DNA of 64,000 nucleotides from Daedaleopsis sinensis (GCA_033807695.1 CM066308.1:3224001-3288000), one strand, 5' to 3'; positions 10,853 through 21,810 are shown, counted from the first letter of the stretch. Translations and numbers: made by a program. Notes: a model not told the origin generated them from the letters alone.

Positions 10853-12404
10853 TTTGCTTGATTCGAGTGCGATTGGGACGCCTTCGGCGAGTGAGGATGC
10901 CACGTTCTTGGTACGGACCGTAGTTGTAGCTTATTACCATGGTGCCAAGCTAGTAGAGGACGGCACTAGTAACACAGATCCTATCTTCGTCATCTCATCT
11001 CTTAATAATTCTTGGACGGCGTTGTTCTTGGACAGAACTCAAATGGTCACCGGTCAGGTCAGAATCTACCAAAACCTTGTTCAGATATTGATACCACAGG
11101 CTGTTCTCAACATATCTTACGGACCACTTGTGTAGGCAAGACGTCAGTCTAGAGAAGATATATAGGCGCTGGCTTCCCCCGATTTAGCCGGCGGGAGGTT
11201 CGTAGCCTCGTGTTCGGTAAGTTGCGCTCTTGCATCAGAAGGGCAAACAGATGACCGCGTTAGACTGAGCCTCCGTCTGCCTCCGTGTCCCGTTCTTATG
11301 CGTGCCACAGGTCGTCGACGCTGTGCCCGCCTTGGCCACAGGCTAGGCCGCTACCTCCTGAATCCTCCACTGTTCCCCCAGGGTCTGATCTCGGCGACTT
11401 GCATGAAATACACCGGACCTGTGGACCCGACATCCGATCCTCTGACGTCTACGCGTTCACGGCGACTTGAACTTGGGAAAGAAGAGTCTCCTAGGCTCGA
11501 AGACCGGAGGAGATTCCGAACGGGAAGGACGTGTGAGGTGCCTCGTATCTTCAGGTGACCTGGGCGTCGTCGAGAGCTTGACACACCGTCGACAAACTCG
11601 TTCGGGAGACCGGGAGCTGGTCCGAAGGAAGAGGGGCAGGGAAGAGGCTGGGGTGATGGGCGTGCTGGACGAAGCCGTGGCTAGCCCCACTCGGGGTGCA
11701 TGCCGGGAGCAAACTATCTCTGAGACGGGCGTGCGCAGTGGGAATCACGGATGGGAAGGCGCGTCCTGGTGTGCTTCGCCCTGTCTCGATCAGGGATTCG
11801 CTCCCCGCCAGAGGGCTCTTCCCCACACTTCTGCGATTCAGCTCGTCTTCTGGCCCCCTTCTCCGCACCAGCCCCGCGCCCACCTGACCTCCCCCCGTCA
11901 ATCTTCTATCAACCATCTGTGTCAAACCCAAATATATATATACCGGCGCACTCGCCACAGCGCACTTCTCCCAGTCGTCTGCCTCGACTGCCACTACCTC
12001 CCCTCTCTCCCCTACGCTCATCACCCCTGCAACCAACCGCCTGACATTCGTAACACTGCGTACGTGGCTATCCCGCTGAACCGCCCACATTTAGTGACCC
12101 ACCCCGCAGCCCGACCCGCTTAGTCAACCAGGCCGACGTTTTTGACCGACCGGAATCGGAGCACTCTATTAGTTTATGTTCCTCGCCCACGCTGCTCAAT
12201 AGGGTTCGCTGCCGGCAGGCTTACTGGTCCTTCGGATTATTGCGTCAGTCCCATCATCGCTCTCCAGATATATATCGGCCTCCCGCCCACCTCCGCAAAC
12301 TTATTCCTACTGCTATTCTACCCCCTACAACTACCGCTGTCTATCGCTCGAGACTCCATTTGCTCAGTAATTCCCGCTGTATCTCGTAATCGGTCCGCAA
12401 CTAA
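10853..12404. other. Intergenic and leader DNA upstream of the SH3 gene
   Basis: I find no convincing gene in this 1.5 kb. The long frame at 11467-12123 has no family features. A TATA-like AATATATATATACC lies at about 11931-11944, and a C/T-rich stretch follows to 12404. This suggests a 5' leader of roughly 400 bases, possibly with an intron, for the SH3 gene. Confidence 0.4.
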
Positions 12405-13818
12405 GATGCCGGTTCCCACCGATATCGCTCTCGCCAACCCGCACTTCCAGCGCGGATCCCCCACCCCCAGGTTCGAAGTCGAGAAGCCCCGCCGTCGCTC
12501 GCCCTCTCCTGTGGCCAACAGCCCGTTGTCCTCCTCGAAGACGATGTATTCCCCGCCGCCGCTCACCTGGCGGACGGCGTTTCAAGACGCGAAGGCGGGC
12601 ATCCACTACACGAAAGACGTTTTCCCCACGTCCACCTTTCTGCCCCCTCCCTTCTCGCGCGAGCCCGTCCAAGTCGAGGCCGGAGATCGCGTGGAGATTC
12701 TCGACGAGATCGACGACTACGCCGTCCGTGTCCACGTCCTCCGCACGGGCGTCGTGGGCCTGATTCCGCTTTGGAACACCGAGGGCGCCCTGGAGAGACT
12801 GACGAGGATCAACACTGCGTTTAATGAGGCGGTACGTACTTCTCCTGCCCCCTCGTCGACCATACGAGTACGAACCAACCATTCTCTCCGTCAGGCGACA
12901 TGTCCCGTCGAAGCTCGTGCGCTGCGGCGACGCGATAGTGCGTCTTCCAGCAACAGCCCCGACGGCTCCGACATCAGCGTCTCACCGACCGGCGAGTCCT
13001 CCCACTTCCTCTCGCACGCTCACGCGCGCTGCATCCCGTTCGCGACCCGTGTACGCTTCCCCGACTACTACGGCACCTCCAGCCCGTTCAGCGATCACGA
13101 CGACGACGCCGACGACGACGACGCGGCCGACAGCTCGGACTCGGACGGGTCCCCCCTCCCCTCGCCGTCTCTCCCCTCCCCCCACGAGCGCGGCCGCAGT
13201 CCGTACCGCACGACGCCGCCCCGCGGGCACCCGCACAAGCACGCGCAGGCACTCGCGCAGCCAGCGGTGTACGAGGCGCAGCCGCGCACGCTCGAGCAGG
13301 GCGGGATCTCTGAGACATCCGCACGGGCGTACGCCGAGTCCGGCTCCAGTTCTGGCTCCTCGAGCGGTTCCGCCGGTTCCGAGAGTTCTACGTCGAACCC
13401 CCGCCGCGGCGGCGCCAAGTCCGTGAACTTCGCGGCGGGCGAGCGGCCCCAGGTCGTGTTCCGGTACCCGTCTGAGGAGCTCGTCGGCGCGTTCCTGTAC
13501 GAGAAGCAGGCGGCGGCAGACTCGGCGGAGTCGGACGTTTCGGCGCGGCAGGACGCTGCGGATGAGGACGACGACGCGGAGTGGTGGTGGCGGGGCTGGG
13601 AGGAGATGCGCGAGGACGAGGACGACCGTCAAGAGGACGACGACGACGACGACGACGATGGCGATGACGAGATCGTGCTGGTGATGGACAAGTCCGGCGC
13701 AGGAGAGGCGTCTGGGAGCGGGAGCGGGAGCGGGGACGCGCGTCGGGAGCCGTTGACTGTGGTGGAGGAAGAAGATATCTACCCGTTCGTCTTTTACGAG
13801 GACGAGGACGATCAGTGA
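12405..13818 (+). CDS. SH3-domain protein with PP1-docking-like motif (Bud14/Tea4-like)
   Basis: There are about 450 residues. The ATG at 12405 (MPVPTDIALANPHFQRG) is the first good start in this frame. Residues about 60-130 form an SH3-type fold: PVQVEAGDRVEILDEIDDYA, then VRVHVLRTGVVGLIPLWNTE. A 63-nt intron (about 12832-12894) is a multiple of three, so it also reads open. After a Ser-rich linker and a DDDADDDDAADSSDSDG block there is GAKSVNFAAGE, which fits the RVxF-type docking motif for protein phosphatase 1. It is followed by RPQVVFRYPSEEL. The C-terminus is very acidic, with long Asp runs near 13625-13660. In Bud14 (budding yeast) and Tea4 (fission yeast), an SH3 domain and a phosphatase-docking motif act together in cell polarity. 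Assigning this protein to that group is inference. Confidence 0.7.
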
Positions 13819-14700
13819 CGCCGCGCCGCTCTCCCCCGTCCCGCGACCACCAGGTCTTGCGCCGAAAGACGGGGCAAGATACGACGGAAGGAGGAGGTGC
13901 GAAAACGTAGCCAGGCGGGGGATCGCTGGCGGAGGTTCACGTTACATGGGACGACTTACGCATACGGAAGGCAAAACTTGCATACCTGCATACATACATG
14001 ACGATACCAACGGACACCAGACACTCAGTACTCAGCACTCATCGATATCACGCACCCCCGGCTCCGCCATAATCCTGTTGTACTACCACCACCCCTGTTG
14101 TAACCACACTTGTACTCGTACGTGGTATTTATACCCTAATGAACTTTTTTTCTGAAGCGCAGATCTCGGCCTTCAATCGACCTACCGCTATTTACGCTGT
14201 GCATATGTCGCTCACTACGTGCACGTTGAAGTTGCATGTCGAGCATATCTGGCTCAAGTCTTACTAAGTGTCCGTGCCTCGCACTCGCGCATAGTTGTAA
14301 TAAGGCTATGGCGACGATAGCGCAGGTCTAGCGTAGCGCAGGTTCATGAAACGCGTACATTCGTGCTGCTATCATACATCCCCTTGGATTCCGCCGCTCA
14401 ATATTCAATGCTGGGCCCAACCATCTGGCGTAGGGTTACTCGTGTTCGAGGACTAGGTGCCGACACGGTACGTATGCCTGGGGCGGCGCTACTTGAATCA
14501 CCCGGGCCCTCTCCCATGTGGATGACGTGGAACACAGTCCACATGGCATCGCTGAACCGCACCCGATGGCGCTACGACTGCGGCGAACGTGGCGGCAGCG
14601 TTTGGGATTGTGTTCCTCTTGAACAGCGCAAGTGGGGCAGATGGGTAGGAGTAGCCAGTGCCACAGCGCGCGCCCTCCCACTCACACCGGCACTGACAGC
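13819..14700. other. Intergenic, 3' end of the SH3 gene, no gene seen
   Basis: No supported gene. The region includes the presumed 3' untranslated part of the SH3 gene and one copy of the dispersed ACTCAGTACT motif at about 14022-14039. Confidence 0.4.
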
Positions 14701-14704
14701 GTGA

Positions 14705-15420
14705 CAGTCACGCCCGCCCTCGCCCTCGCCCTCGCCCTCGCCCTCGCACCTGGACCTCGAACCTGACACCGGCCGCGCGCCCTCGACCATCGCACCTCGC
14801 CCTCGCCTTAACTCGCACTCGTACGCCGCTCTCGCACTCGTACGCCGCCCGCCCCTCGACCTCGCTCTGGCGAGGCCCACTCGCACGCCGCATGTCGCGG
14901 TGGCTCTGGCTGTCGCACTCGCCTTCACTCGCACTCGTACGCCACCCTCGCACTCGTACGCCGCCCTCGCACTCGTACGCCGCCCTCGCACTCGTACGCC
15001 GCCCTCACACTCGAACGCCGACCGCGCCGCATTCGCCTTCGAACCTCGCACCTGGCTTTCGCACCTCGCACTCGCACCTCGGCTCGCACCTCGACCGCGC
15101 ACTGGCGAGTGGCACTCGCACGCCGCATGAGTGGGCGACCAGATACGACCTGTCCCTCGCGACATTGGACACAGACACACAAGCCGCCCTCGCGTTCGGA
15201 GACTGGCGAGGGCATGGGCGCGAGCGGACTCGCACACGCGACAAAGACCGGCTCTGGGGCCTGCCAGGAACACCCAGCGGACGCGTGCGGCACGCGATCG
15301 TACTCGCACTGACACTCGCAGCGTACGACCGTGCCACTGCGCACGCCGGAGGACTCGCACTAACCCTCGTAGCCTACGAGCGTGGCGATATATACGCGAA
15401 GTGGTGGCTCGGACGCACAG
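14705..15420. repeat. GC-rich degenerate minisatellite
   Basis: A run of CGCCCT hexamers at about 14711-14746 is followed by many variants of CTCGCACTCGTACGCC. The clearest array is a 19-bp unit (TACGCCGCCCTCGCACTCG) repeated about four and a half times at 14931-15018 with few changes. Looser copies continue to about 15400. A CTGGCGAG...CACTCGCACGCCGCATG segment near 14868-14893 recurs near 15101-15128. Long open frames on both strands here simply mirror the repeat and are not counted as genes. Confidence 0.8.
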
Positions 15421-16422
15421 TGCAGCGTACGAACCACTGCACCGAATCGCCCTGACCCTCGCGCGTGTGCAGGATGGGGACACGGAGGCGACCGTACGAC
15501 GCCGCTACGTGTCGGGCGACCTTTGCAGTACACCAGCTCCCCAACCTCAAGCCTGGAAGGAACGTGCCGCTACCATGTGCCATGGGTGACTCCTCGGCTT
15601 TGGATATACCGGATCTTGATATGTACGCTTGCCACTGCGGACCCTAGCTCCATGCGCTGAACCGTAGCAATCCCTCATCCAGGCAAAGCAAGGGGGCTCT
15701 CTGCCTGGTGCCAGGTCGGCGGCGCTCACTATCTCACGCCGAACGAGAGGTCGAGGAGCTATCCGCAATCTGGTCAGTATCTGCTTCGACGCCGTTTTGC
15801 CTCGCGATCGGCCGAAAATATCATTGTGAGTCCTTTTGTGAATGGTCCTTCCCTTAAGTTGTTATTTAACTCCTTAGCTTCATTGCCGGTGCAGGCACAC
15901 CGGGCTTTCTAAAACACTTGTTAAACGCCGCTGTAAGTCCGTGCTTTTGTCAGTGAGGGCGCAACGACACCCAGTGCTATTGCGGACTGGAGGCACAGGA
16001 CTTTCCCCGCGCAGAAGCTCACTCCGATTAAGCCCTGCATGACCGCCGGCGGATCGTAGCGTAGACTTCGGGTGCCATGAATATATCCTTCATGACCCGG
16101 GGTTCATGCAATACCACTGCGAACACCACAATCCTGATCGGTGAATCAGAGTCCCCGAAGTTCGTCGCGAACCTAGCAGGACGCAAGATCTCGGGCGGCA
16201 TTGATGGCCGCGACCTCAACTGGGCAAGTATGGAAGTGAGTCATCGCGCTAACCAGCACGTCCGCAAGGTCGTAATCATTGTGTAAGGTTGTTCCTTGTG
16301 CTGCTCCAGTGACTGTGGTGTCCCAATACTAATGGCATTCAAAGTTTTTCCATACTCGACGTCAGGTCGGAGTTGACGACTTCACCGGTGGCCTACTGTT
16401 TGCACCAGCGTAATATGTCACT
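15421..16422. other. Intergenic, no gene seen
   Basis: About 1 kb between the minisatellite and synthase B. Only short frames of mixed composition are present, without recognisable domains or repeats. Confidence 0.4.
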
Positions 16423-16430
16423 TATATAAA
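16423..16430 (+). promoter_or_regulatory. TATA box of terpene synthase B
   Basis: TATATAAA lies about 30 bases before the out-of-frame ATG at 16456 and about 60 bases before the exon-1 donor. It matches the placement seen in copy A. Confidence 0.55.
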
Positions 16431-16484
16431 AGCAACCACTATCGCTGTCCGTTAGATGCCACCGCCTCTTAGGCACATCTCGAT

Positions 16485-17798
16485 ATGTGAGTCTGACTAT
16501 TGTGGCCGTTCAGCTTCATACTGAAAGACAGTGCCTTGTCAGGGCATCCACAATGCTTGGGTCAGAATCCCTCCTTTCCCGAAACCCACCCAAGCCATCC
16601 GTCTCCGAGGTCAGTCCTCCGTGGTCACCGTATTCGCATATTCGCTAACAATAATACAGGAGGCGAACACACATCATACCGCCATCAGAGACATCGTTCG
16701 CGACTTCCTGTGCCGTAGCGAATATCAGCGGCACAACACCCCGCAAAACGCTCAGCTGCGCGCCGCAGTATCTAACACTATGTTCGCCTGGCGGACAGAT
16801 GACAACATAGAAGTCATCCGAAAGCTAGTAGACGCCTCATGCTCCCTCGCCGAGACCGCCTATGGCCACCTGGACTACGACCACCTCCTCTACGTCGCAC
16901 TTTACACCGCAATGTTTCTATACATTGACGATGATGTCGGCGGCAAATATCTGGCCGCGGTAAAGCAGTTCGCCTCTCGGGTCATCCACGGGAAAAACCA
17001 GCTCTCGCCCGCCCTGGACACCCTCGCGGCGCTCATGCGGCAGGCGCATACAATGTGGTCCGACGTCGGGGCCGACGCCATCATCTCGGGGACGATGGAT
17101 GCCGTGAGCGGGATGTACATCGAGTTCACCACTCAGGATATGGACATCAAACCTCAGGCGACGGAATATGCGTACTACCTCCGCTACCGGTCGGGGATCT
17201 GCCCTCCGTACATACACTTCTTGTTCATGAAGTCGTGGCGCCCTTCGACGGAGTCATATCTGCAGATGTTGCCGTGAGTTCTTCTCCAACTTTACTCCGA
17301 GGAGCCGCCGTATACTGAAACAGGTTTTAGTTATATGGAACGTTGGATCGCTGGCGTAAAGTACGTGTTAACCGTGTAGCATTCAAGTGTTCATCATTTG
17401 CTGACCCTGATATACCAGTGACCTGTTGGTCGCTTGTACACTCTATGTTGGACGCGGATAGCTAACGTCTCCCAATAGGTTGTCCTTCTACAAGGAGGAG
17501 CTCGCGGGCGAAACGAGGAATTATATGCACATGCGGGCAGACGCGGAACAGGTGCCCGTCATTGACGTCTTGCGTACGTTGGCAAACGAGTTGGTCGACT
17601 GCAACAACACCGTGGAGAAGCTTGCCGCAGATGACCACGAGCTCGCCTCCGTGTGGAGTCAATACGTACAGGTCAGTGTAGTGTCACAACGATCTCTCAT
17701 CCGGTGTAGCCTGCAACTCACTTGAGACATCCACTCAGAGAGCGATGGAGTTCCATGTTAACACCCGTCGCTATCGCCTTCTCGAACTGACACTCTGA
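16485..17798 (+). CDS. Tri5-like sesquiterpene synthase, copy B
   Basis: This is a close paralogue of copy A in the opposite orientation, with the same predicted chemistry. The reading frame opens at an ATG made by splicing: AT at 16485-16486 is joined to G at 16543, giving MASTMLGSES. An ordinary in-frame ATG follows at 16553. The earlier ATG at 16456 is in another frame. Exon 3 carries AIRDIVRDFLCRSEYQ and ETAYGHLDYDHLLYVALYTA. The aspartate motif reads YIDDDVGGKYLAAV: relative to copy A there is one extra Asp and the last acidic residue is Gly. The second metal motif is NDLLSFYKEE across an intron. The last exon, RAMEFHVNTRRYRLLELTL, ends at 17796-17798. Fold and second motif are intact. 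Activity is uncertain because the first motif is altered. Confidence 0.85.
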
Positions 17799-18291
17799 GT
17801 GTCGCGAGTTGATTGACCTCCCTGTATTATCGCCGTATTAACAGGGCCCTCCATTATTTGTATTAGCTTATAGCTATTACGCCTATGATGGGAGAATGAG
17901 GAGGCTTTGACTCAAATCTACCCTATTAAGCTCGACTAGGATGTCACTAGTGATCAATGATCGAGGAGGATGTGCGCATTGGCCGTCTTAGTCTAGGACT
18001 AGATCGTGACCCGTACTTTGCAAACTTAAGTTTGATCTGTTCCCTGCCATACGACTCCTTGTCATCCTTGTTGACAAGCTTAAATGGTTGGCCGATACAG
18101 TGACTTCGCTCTGGTGCGGTCCAGCTCAATACTTAATACTAGCTGTTTCATTCAACGCTACTAAAGTGCTCTTCTGTATCACATAGAGCATCGGATCTAC
18201 TAAGCTGCTACCCGTAACCCATGGAGGGGTTTTGTCAGCACTGGAACACAGCAGGCCCTATCGTTGAAGACTGATTTAGCAACTGCCCGGG
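17799..18291. other. Intergenic, no gene seen
   Basis: The DNA between synthase B and the 3' end of the Arg-type AA9 gene contains no supported feature. Confidence 0.4.
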
Positions 18292-19499
18292 TTAACGAGA
18301 ACGAACTTGTGGCTCACCAGGGGGTGTGTAGCTCTCCGCGGTGTAGATGTCGGCGACGATACCAGGGCTTGTGGCTAGTTAACTGGTAAGTATGATCGGG
18401 CACATCACAAGGTCCGAGGTCACTCACGGGTGTATGCGCCAGGGAAGCTGACAGTCTCGGGACTCGTAGCGCCTCCGCCCGTAACCTGAAGTTGTGCACA
18501 ACTCATCTATGCAGTCCAGGAGCGTCGAGTCAATCATGATGAAACAAGGCTCAGCGGTAGCGGAATTTGCAGGTGCTCACGAAGAACTGTGCTCCGGGGT
18601 ATTGGGTCGCAGACGAGAGAGCTGGGCACGTACAACGGAGCATCAGTATAAATCCTGTATCGGTCCTTGTTGGGAAGCGGGGCAGTACTTACAAATACTT
18701 TCGACGCGGAGCAAGTACTGGCCGGCCTCAATGCACGACGGGATGGTGACGTTGACAAATCCGTTGTTGATGAACAGGTAGTCAGAGCCCCATTGGTGCG
18801 TCGCAGAGTTGAGTCCTTGCTCAAAGATCTATAAGCTCGTTAGTTAAGGCGATGGCACTGGTAATCGTGAAAGTACCCGCCTTGAACCACTCGAGGCCAG
18901 TCACTTGCTCCTGAGTCGCATCAGGCACCTTTGCCCTGTACACTCCAAAGTTAGCGTTCCAAACGCAGGGATATTGATGATTGGAAACCTACAGGTACGC
19001 AATGACAGGACCTGCAAGATGTGATTAAAACCTCTCTATCTGCATCATTATGCTACTCACCCTTGTTCGTAGGGTCAAGAGGGTCGGATGGGTCGGGGCC
19101 GATGTAGCCGGCGGACGTGCGGTGGAACTCAGCCGTGACAACACCTCCAGCAGGCACAGACGCGACGACGTCGGACACGGGTTGGACGAAGTTCGTGTTG
19201 CAAATGAGATTGTTCGAGGTGAGATCGGTAACGGGCTACATGCATGGATGCTCGTTAGTGACATGACCACGCTTCACGAGTATACACAAGTAGCACGTAC
19301 CGCGTTGGACGAAGGGACACGGACCGCCACGCCATGGCCGAGCGCGTCACCGTTGACCATGATGGCCTGCAGCGACAACGAACGAACTCAGCGAACGCCA
19401 GCCGTACGAGGAACTGCCACTGACCGAGAACACGGTCCTAGCAGAGACCGAGCTAGCAGCCGCGACGAGGGAAGCGAGGATCGAGAAGGTCGCCTTCAT
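18292..19499 (-). CDS. AA9-family secreted protein lacking copper ligands (Arg-AA9 type)
   Basis: AA9 proteins are normally copper-dependent lytic polysaccharide monooxygenases. This one has a signal peptide, [20 protein letters not shown], but the residue after the expected cut is Arg (RTVFSAIMVNGD), not His. The second brace His, found in the motif SHKGP of the neighbour, is Asn here (TNKGPVIAYL). The axial Tyr of the Q-x-Y motif is Phe (GAQFF, then [11 protein letters not shown]). Otherwise the family outline is complete: [58 protein letters not shown] and [18 protein letters not shown]. There are about eight exons and no CBM1. A TATAAAA lies about 70 bases upstream. Arg-AA9 proteins are known from Agaricomycetes, with a structure from Lentinus similis. 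Their function is unsettled. Confidence 0.88.
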
Positions 19500-19564
19500 T
19501 TTGGCAGATGAGGAGTGGGATCAGAGGCTCGGAGCACGCTCTCAATTGCCAGCACGACGGTAGG

Positions 19565-19575
19565 TTTTATACGCC
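19565..19575 (-). promoter_or_regulatory. TATA box of the Arg-AA9 gene
   Basis: The minus strand reads GGCGTATAAAACC about 65-75 bases upstream of the ATG at 19499. That is a normal distance for a fungal TATA promoter. Confidence 0.55.
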
Positions 19576-19579
19576 CTCC

Positions 19580-20153
19580 ACGGAGACAGCGTCATGCGTA
19601 GACAATGAAGCGTGTTCACCATAGTTGACAGTTCGGCCGCGCAAATACAGCGACCGACCCGCTCTCTCCGCTAGCACGAAACCTTCGGAATCGTATGCAT
19701 TCAGACGGGCAGCCGGTATGGTGTCCCGAAGAAGGCGGAGGAAGGCGAGATGCACGCTCGGATCGTCAGATGACGCCCCGAGGTTTTGGAGGTACTGCTC
19801 TTTGCAGACCTCTGGCTCTCACAGCAATGCCGACAACAGATGCTTCCAGCGCAGATTGAGAGGTCGGAACATCGTTTCGGTGAGCACGAGATGAGTCCGG
19901 TAGGTCTTTGAAAGCAACCTTACGGGCGAATAGTATTCCCCAAGCTTCTTCGCGCGAGATTTAGGCGTTCGCTTAGCTCGGGCGTGGCAGTCTTGTAGAT
20001 GAAGAATACATTGAAAGGATCTCGCCTTTGGCACAGATGAGATGCTTGTAGCACGATTGTCGGGTCGGAAGTATGGTCGTATATACAGGATGTAATGCCG
20101 AGAAGGTTGCAGCAGAGCCCATAACCCAAGGAGACAAGGGACTTCAACGCCGA
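19580..20153. other. Intergenic between the two AA9 genes
   Basis: This is the upstream DNA of the Arg-AA9 gene and the 3' flank of the CBM1-bearing AA9 gene. No further gene is supported. Confidence 0.4.
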
Positions 20154-21748
20154 TTACAGGCATTGGCTGTACTGTTAGCAACAACGATGTCAGATTTCAA
20201 TGCATAGACCGTGTGAGATAGGAAGACCTACGTATTCGCTTGACACAACGCAGGTGAAGGGTGACACACAACCAGTCGCGCCAGTGTAGCTGTATTTTAC
20301 CGCATGAGAACTGTTCGTTAGAACGGCGAATAGAAAAACACTCACCTAATGCCACCACATTGACCGTAATGCGCTACGGTGCCGGGAACAGGGGCACTGG
20401 TAGCCGGTGGGGCGGGTACAGTAGTGGTCGGCGGCGCCGACGGCGTGGTGGAAGGCTCAGACGGTGCGTTTGGTGCGTCGCATGAGAAGACGGCGGGACC
20501 TGAAGGCAAGAATGTCGGAGGTTGGACGCACACGCAACAATAGATCAAACAAACCAGGGACCGTGTACGACGGCAGAGTCTGGTAGATGTTGATCTTGAT
20601 GCCAGGGTCAGAGCCGGAGTATGCGCCGGGGAAGCTGACGGTCGCGGGTTGTGTGCTGCCGCCGCCGGTGATCTGGAGCTGAGCGCACTCCATCTGAAAG
20701 TAGTTGGAGGCCATGGTAAGACTGGCGCAAATATTCTTTACTAGTTAAACACCCACGTAGAGCTGAGCACCTGGGTAACTCGAGGCGCCGTGAAGAGCTG
20801 AGGCGGAAGGTCAGCAAGCCAGATCCACGGTGTCGGACTCATGCTGACGTACCGATGAGTTCAACACGGAGGAGGTACTGCCCAGCCGCAATGCACTTAG
20901 GGATGGTGAAGGAGACCTTGCCCTTGTTCTGGATGAGACGGTCGACACCCCACACCTGCTTGCTGTCCATGCCATCTTCCCAAATCTAGAACAATATGCA
21001 TGAGTCTCATGATCAGTGGACGGTGAGTGAACACGCACCTTGAACCACTTTAGGCCGGTAACGGTCAAGTCAGTCGCGTTGTTGACCTTCGCACTGTGCC
21101 CTATGTCAGCTTAGGTTCACTGTTAACAGTTAGAGTATACCGACAGGTAGGCCATCACGGGTCCTGAGAACGATTACTTCAGAAATGTGATCCGATACCG
21201 CACCAGCCTAGAAGCTAACGTACCCTTGTGACTAGGATCAATTGGATCCGCACTGTCGCTGGAATCCGCACCTTGCAGAGCTGCATTGACCAGTTCAGCG
21301 AGAATGACGGTGTAGCTACAAATAGAACGACTGACTGTGATGCCATTCGGCAGTAACTTGCGTGCCCGCGGCAACGGGGATGACACTAGTCGAGATGGGC
21401 GTGTGGTATGGGTTGATACCACCGTTGCAGATGACATCGTTGGAGGTCACATCCGTGATCGGCTACAATTCGAAGCCTGGTTAACTCTACCAAGCAACCA
21501 GAGAAGACAATAGCCACGTACGCCATCATAGTCGGGAACACGGATACCCGTGAGGTGACCTTGGCTGACGCCGTTCACGTACAACTCCTGTAGAGACCAA
21601 CGAAGCATGTCAGTATTTTCGTGCGTCCGGCCACACTCCGGGGATCAACCCAGCTCCAACGGGCATACGGACTTACCTGGAAAATGCTGTGCGCGAGCGC
21701 AGAAGTAGCGAGCGCGGTTGCAGCGAGGAGAGAAGCAAAGGTCTTCAT
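20154..21748 (-). CDS. Lytic polysaccharide monooxygenase AA9 with C-terminal CBM1
   Basis: A secreted copper enzyme that oxidatively cleaves cellulose or related glucans. The signal peptide [19 protein letters not shown] is followed directly by His ([12 protein letters not shown]), the N-terminal copper ligand. Next come [48 protein letters not shown] with the second brace His, and [23 protein letters not shown] follows with the axial Tyr, then [13 protein letters not shown]. After [20 protein letters not shown] there is a Pro/Thr/Ser linker. The CBM1, HYGQCGGI...[14 protein letters not shown], then closes through a last intron to YYSQCL and the stop at 20154-20156. All catalytic and cellulose-binding residues expected are present. 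The gene lies in tandem with the degenerate AA9 paralogue. Confidence 0.92.
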
Positions 21749-21810
21749 GATGGTCCAGACGCGATTGAACGACGGCGAGAACTTCGCTGCAGGCGAGGAT
21801 GTCGTTTCCC

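Noticed and set aside
11467..12123. A 218-residue plus-strand open frame upstream of the SH3 gene
   Set aside because: Low-complexity composition, no domain, and it overlaps the likely promoter and leader of the SH3 gene.
12142..12404. N-terminal extension of the SH3 protein
   Set aside because: The upstream in-frame start is TTG, not ATG. The ATG at 12405 opens a sensible N-terminus, and the preceding stretch is leader-like.
14572..15483. A 303-residue minus-strand open frame rich in Arg, Glu and Ala
   Set aside because: It mirrors the CTCGCACTCGTACGCC minisatellite. Several other frames on both strands are equally open, and no start, splice or domain evidence supports it.
16531..16680. 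Reading synthase B from 16531 without introns
   Set aside because: That frame runs through intron 2. The spliced exons match copy A and give the expected N-terminus.
6013..17798. A classical sesquiterpene biosynthetic gene cluster
   Set aside because: No P450, oxidoreductase, transporter or cluster regulator lies beside the synthases. The genes between are NCA2 and an SH3 protein.
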